Below, one piece after another: positions 5,125 through 7,334 of a DNA stretch of 7,334 nucleotides. Below the pieces are notes generated by a model, which did not search any database, had not been told where the DNA came from, and was given only the letters and a program-made list of their open reading frames with translations. The stretch is taken from contig VGXD01000103.1 in assembly GCA_016873525.1 (NCBI GenBank), positions 1-7,334 on the forward strand. Direction: 5' to 3'. Source of the stretch: Nitrospira sp. GTDB taxonomy: Bacteria; Nitrospirota; Nitrospiria; Nitrospirales; Nitrospiraceae. A program made the translations under genes and the position numbers. The stretch's first letter is position 1. Each line of letters opens with the position of its first letter.

Positions 5125-6171
5125 CTCCGAGACACCGGCTTCGTCGAAGGTCGCCATCTGCGTCAGAATCTTAATGCCGGCCTGGACCAGGCTGATCCCC
5201 AGACAGGCCCCTGTGCCCTCGCCTAGCCGGAGATCCAGATCGAGCAGAGGTTTGAGCCCAAGCCGATCCAGCACGGCTTGGTGCCCAAGCTCGACCGACC
5301 GATGCGACGCAATCATATAATCGCGGCAAGCCGGCTGGAGGGACGCCGCAATCAACGCTGCTGCGCCGGCGATGAAGCCATCCAGCACCACCGGAACCCG
5401 ATTGGCTGCCGCTCCCAGGATCAACCCGGCAAGGCCGGCAATTTCAAATCCCCCGACGGTCGCCAGTACCGCCAGAGGGTCGTTGGGGTCGGGTCGGTGC
5501 AGCGCCAAGGCTTTCTCGATCACCGCCACCTTTCGAATATGGCCCTTGTCGTCGATTCCCGTTCCACGGCCTGTCACGAGCGCCACGGCCTGTCCCGTCA
5601 TTGCCGATGTAATCGCAGCGCTGGGCGTCGTATTGCCGATCCCCATGTCTCCGGTGCCGATCAGGCCGATCCCTCGCTGTGCCGCCTCGCCGGCCAATTC
5701 AACACCGACCAGCAGAGCCAACGTCGCGTCCTGACGGCTCATGGCCGGCTCGACGAGAAAGTTTTTCGTCCCCTGGGCAATCTTCCGCGAAATCAACCCT
5801 TGCAGGGGCCCGAAGTCATGGGCCACGCCGATGTCCACCACAAGAACCTCGGCGCCCACGTGACCGGCCAGGACATTGACCGCCGCGCCGCCCCGCAGAA
5901 AGTTCAGCACCATCTGGGCCGTCACCGAACCGGGATAAGCGCTGACCCCTTCGCTCGTCACCCCATGGTCTGCCGCAAAGGTAAAGATCGCCGCCTTGGG
6001 AACCTTGGGCCGATCCTCCCCGGTCATCGCCACGTACCGGGCAGCCAATTCCTCCAGCCGGCCCAAACTTCCGACCGGTTTGGTGAGGCGATCCAAGCGC
6101 GCTTGCGCGAGTTTGAGACCTTCGCGATCGGCGGGCTGAATCTTCTTGAGCGTTTCTTCCAGCGTCAACAT
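5113..6171 (-). CDS. cobT: Nicotinate-nucleotide:dimethylbenzimidazole phosphoribosyltransferase CobT
   Basis: The 352-residue cytoplasmic enzyme makes alpha-ribazole phosphate from nicotinate mononucleotide and dimethylbenzimidazole, preparing the lower ligand for CobS. Motifs: KPVGSLGRLE (31-40), AADHGV (66-71), GGAAVNVLA (94-102), VVDIGV (111-116), the phosphate-binding IGTGDMGIGNTTPSAAI (171-187), and RLGEGTGA (315-322). Glu318 in the last aligns with the catalytic Glu317 of Salmonella CobT. Length is normal (356 in Salmonella). The C-terminal core ends at about EMATF-like QMATFDEAGV, and the final SERER plus the stop codon fall inside the repeat element. ATG 6171 begins eight bases after the cobU stop with only a weak ribosome binding site (AGGTGA, too far upstream), so coupling to cobU is likely. 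Confidence 0.96.
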   Translation of the reverse strand: MLTLEETLKKIQPADREGLKLAQARLDRLTKPVGSLGRLEELAARYVAMTGEDRPKVPKAAIFTFAADHGVTSEGVSAYPGSVTAQMVLNFLRGGAAVNVLAGHVGAEVLVVDIGVAHDFGPLQGLISRKIAQGTKNFLVEPAMSRQDATLALLVGVELAGEAAQRGIGLIGTGDMGIGNTTPSAAITSAMTGQAVALVTGRGTGIDDKGHIRKVAVIEKALALHRPDPNDPLAVLATVGGFEIAGLAGLILGAAANRVPVVLDGFIAGAAALIAASLQPACRDYMIASHRSVELGHQAVLDRLGLKPLLDLDLRLGEGTGACLGISLVQAGIKILTQMATFDEAGVSERER

Positions 6172-6179
6172 CTTCGAAA

Positions 6180-6698
6180 TTATTTCACCTGAACGGGCAA
6201 TCCACTCATGACAAAGTAGACGTCGTCGGCCTCGGCCGCGATTTGCTGGTTCACTTGTCCGGCCAGGTCCCTGAAGAGCCTGCTGGATGCGTCCAGCGGC
6301 ACCAAGCCAAGGCCAAGTTCATTGGTCACGATCACGACCCTGGACGAACTCTTTCTGATCGCGCGGAGTAATCCGGAGACCCGATCGGAAACCAGGGCAT
6401 CGGCCAAACCCTGCTCGCGCAAATTGCTCAGCCAGAGCGTGAGGCAGTCCACAATGATCGCACAGTACTGCCGGCCCTGTTCCTCGAACCAGCCGGCCAG
6501 ATCGACCGGCACTTCCGCCGTCTTCCACTCCGAACCCCTCGATGCTTGATGCCGCCTGATCCTGACGGTCATTTCATCATCCAGCGCCTGGCCGGTCGCC
6601 ACAAAGGCCCGCGCAGCGCCCTTGGGCAAACCCTGTCCGGCCAAGTCCAGGGCCGCCGCGCTCTTGCCGGACGACGCGCCCCCGATCACGAGAATCAA
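6180..6698 (-). CDS. cobU: Adenosylcobinamide kinase / adenosylcobinamide-phosphate guanylyltransferase CobU
   Basis: CobU phosphorylates adenosylcobinamide and then transfers GMP to it, producing the GDP-activated substrate of CobS. Starting at TTG 6698 the protein has 172 residues and begins MILVIGGASSGKS, so the P-loop (Lys12) sits where it does in E. coli and Salmonella CobU. Other motifs: RIRRHQ with His50, the expected guanylylated residue; IIVDCLTLWLSNL; VTNELGLGLVP; and the C-terminal SRLFRDLAGQVNQQIAAEAD with YFVMSGLPVQVK. The frame is open to GTG 6782, but those 28 extra residues are basic, unlike the family, and come from a repeat element. The TTG is preceded by AGGAGG with six-base spacing, which decides the start. 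An annotation starting at 6782 (200 residues) would be too long. Confidence 0.93.
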   Translation of the reverse strand: MILVIGGASSGKSAAALDLAGQGLPKGAARAFVATGQALDDEMTVRIRRHQASRGSEWKTAEVPVDLAGWFEEQGRQYCAIIVDCLTLWLSNLREQGLADALVSDRVSGLLRAIRKSSSRVVIVTNELGLGLVPLDASSRLFRDLAGQVNQQIAAEADDVYFVMSGLPVQVK

Positions 6699-6704
6699 GC
6701 GCCC

Positions 6705-6710
6705 CCTCCT
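6705..6710 (-). promoter_or_regulatory. Ribosome binding site of cobU deciding the TTG start
   Basis: The minus strand reads AGGAGG, then GGGCGC, then the TTG at 6698. This is a perfect Shine-Dalgarno with optimal six-base spacing. It lies inside the longer frame that starts at 6782 and selects the shorter, family-like CobU. Confidence 0.8.
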
Positions 6711-6713
6711 GAG

Positions 6714-6790
6714 GCGCGATGCGTGGCGTGTGCCGCGTGACGCGATCGTTTTACGCTTCACGGTCTTCCCGTTACCCATCACCCGTCACG
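6714..6790. repeat. Period-7 repeat element (copy B) in the cobQ-cobU gap
   Basis: Read on the minus strand from 6790 downwards, eleven in-phase heptads follow. The first six are CGTGACG, GGTGATG, GGTAACG, GGAAGAC, CGTGAAG and CGTAAAA. Then come CGATCGC, holding a central CGATCG palindrome, and the complementary phase GTCACGC, GGCACAC, GCCACGC and ATCGCGC. The unit and the mid-point strand switch resemble copy A at 5059-5124, and CGTGAAG is shared. The element occupies most of the 96 bases between the cobQ stop and the TTG start of cobU. Hairpin pairing is weaker than in copy A. Confidence 0.65.
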
Positions 6791-6794
6791 ACTT

Positions 6795-7334
6795 TCAGAC
6801 TCCCTGTTCGATGATGGCATCCACCGCCGCCATGTCGAGGTGCTGTTCAATGAAATCAGCCAACCGGTCCAACTCCCGGTCGAGCGAGGACTCTGGCATA
6901 GGCTCCAGCGGAGACCAGCCTCGAACGGTCCGTAACCGGTTCAGCAAGAGACGGCGAAACGAGGGCGCATCGAAGAGTCCGTGCACGTAAGTGCCCAGCA
7001 CCTTTCCGTCCGCCGAAACTGCCCCGTCCTGTCGCTTCTCCGTCTCGCCTGTCGTCTGGACTTCAAGCAAGGGGGTTGCTCCCTCTCCCAAACTGGTCCG
7101 TCCCATGTGGACTTCATAGCCCTCGACAGGACAATCGGTTTGCAAGTGGACGCCCGTCACCCCGACCGTGATCTTTTTCGACGCAAAGCTGGTGACGACA
7201 TCGAGCAGACCCAACCCTTCCAACTCGGAGGCCCCGGACTCGACGCCCTCCGGGTCCAGGATGGTCTTTCCCAACACCTGAAATCCTCCGCAGAGTCCGA
7301 TCACCGTCCCCCCCTCGGCCAAGACTCGCCCGGC
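6795..7334 (-). CDS. cobQ: Cobyric acid synthase, C-terminal glutaminase part (partial)
   Basis: The frame enters from the right edge and ends at TGA 6795, giving 179 residues of a protein that is usually about 500 long. CobQ (CbiP) amidates four side chains of adenosylcobyrinic acid a,c-diamide using glutamine and ATP. What remains is the class I (triad) glutamine amidotransferase domain: GLCGGFQVLG with nucleophile Cys15 of the fragment, GYEVHMGRT (73-81), and GTYVHGLFD with catalytic His118, followed by the usual FRRLLLNRLR helix and the DRLADFIEQHLDM tail. The N-terminal dethiobiotin-synthetase-like ATP domain is outside the window. The leucine codon TTG at 7322-7320 is internal to the motif region and is not a start. 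The gene lies upstream of cobU in the same direction, with a repeat element between them. Confidence 0.95.
   Translation of the reverse strand, partial: AGRVLAEGGTVIGLCGGFQVLGKTILDPEGVESGASELEGLGLLDVVTSFASKKITVGVTGVHLQTDCPVEGYEVHMGRTSLGEGATPLLEVQTTGETEKRQDGAVSADGKVLGTYVHGLFDAPSFRRLLLNRLRTVRGWSPLEPMPESSLDRELDRLADFIEQHLDMAAVDAIIEQGV

Noticed and set aside
5278..6192. 304-codon plus-strand open frame antisense to cobT
   Set aside because: Composition is Arg/Gln/His-rich, as expected of a complementary frame in GC-rich DNA. There are no motifs, and cobT on the other strand is certain.
7320..7322. TTG as a start codon for a 175-residue cobQ product
   Set aside because: The conserved amidotransferase sequence continues upstream to the window edge, so the gene is truncated by the window and does not start there.

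Overview
The window is a GC-rich bacterial segment dominated by a late-stage cobalamin (vitamin B12) gene cluster on the minus strand. Read in transcription order, from high to low coordinates, it runs: cobyric acid synthase (cobQ/cbiP, only the C-terminal third is inside), cobU, cobT, cobS, cbiB, L-threonine-phosphate decarboxylase (cobD), and adenosylcobinamide amidohydrolase (cbiZ). Together these genes amidate the corrin ring (CobQ), make and attach the aminopropanol arm (CobD, CbiB), activate cobinamide as the GDP derivative (CobU), activate the lower base (CobT) and join the two halves at the membrane (CobS). CbiZ cuts the aminopropanol arm off again to regenerate cobyric acid, so the cluster combines de novo synthesis with salvage or remodelling. 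No cobalamin riboswitch lies inside the window; if one exists it would be upstream of the truncated cobQ, beyond base 7334.

Left of the cluster, 952-1547 is a non-coding region of about 600 bases, richer in A/T towards its right end. It holds several DnaA-box-like nonamers and two small dyads. Next, on the minus strand, come a yacG-type zinc-finger gene with an extended -10 promoter that would make its mRNA almost leaderless, and a four-helix membrane protein of unknown function. The first 162 bases hold the 3' end of a plus-strand gene that looks like lpxD (lipid A synthesis), which converges on the membrane-protein gene. The lpxD tail implies a Gram-negative-type outer membrane.

The most unusual structure is a pair of period-7 repeat elements, at 5059-5124 and 6714-6790. 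They are built from runs of CGTGAAR-like heptads that switch to the complementary strand at a central point. One covers the cobT stop, the cobS ribosome binding site and start codon, and the first ~17 CobS codons. The other fills the cobQ-cobU gap and creates a false N-terminal extension of CobU; the likely true CobU start is a TTG at 6698 behind a strong AGGAGG.

Gene content, high GC and frequent GTG/TTG starts would fit a Nitrospirota (Nitrospira-like) organism, but this is an impression from the proteins and was not tested by a search.
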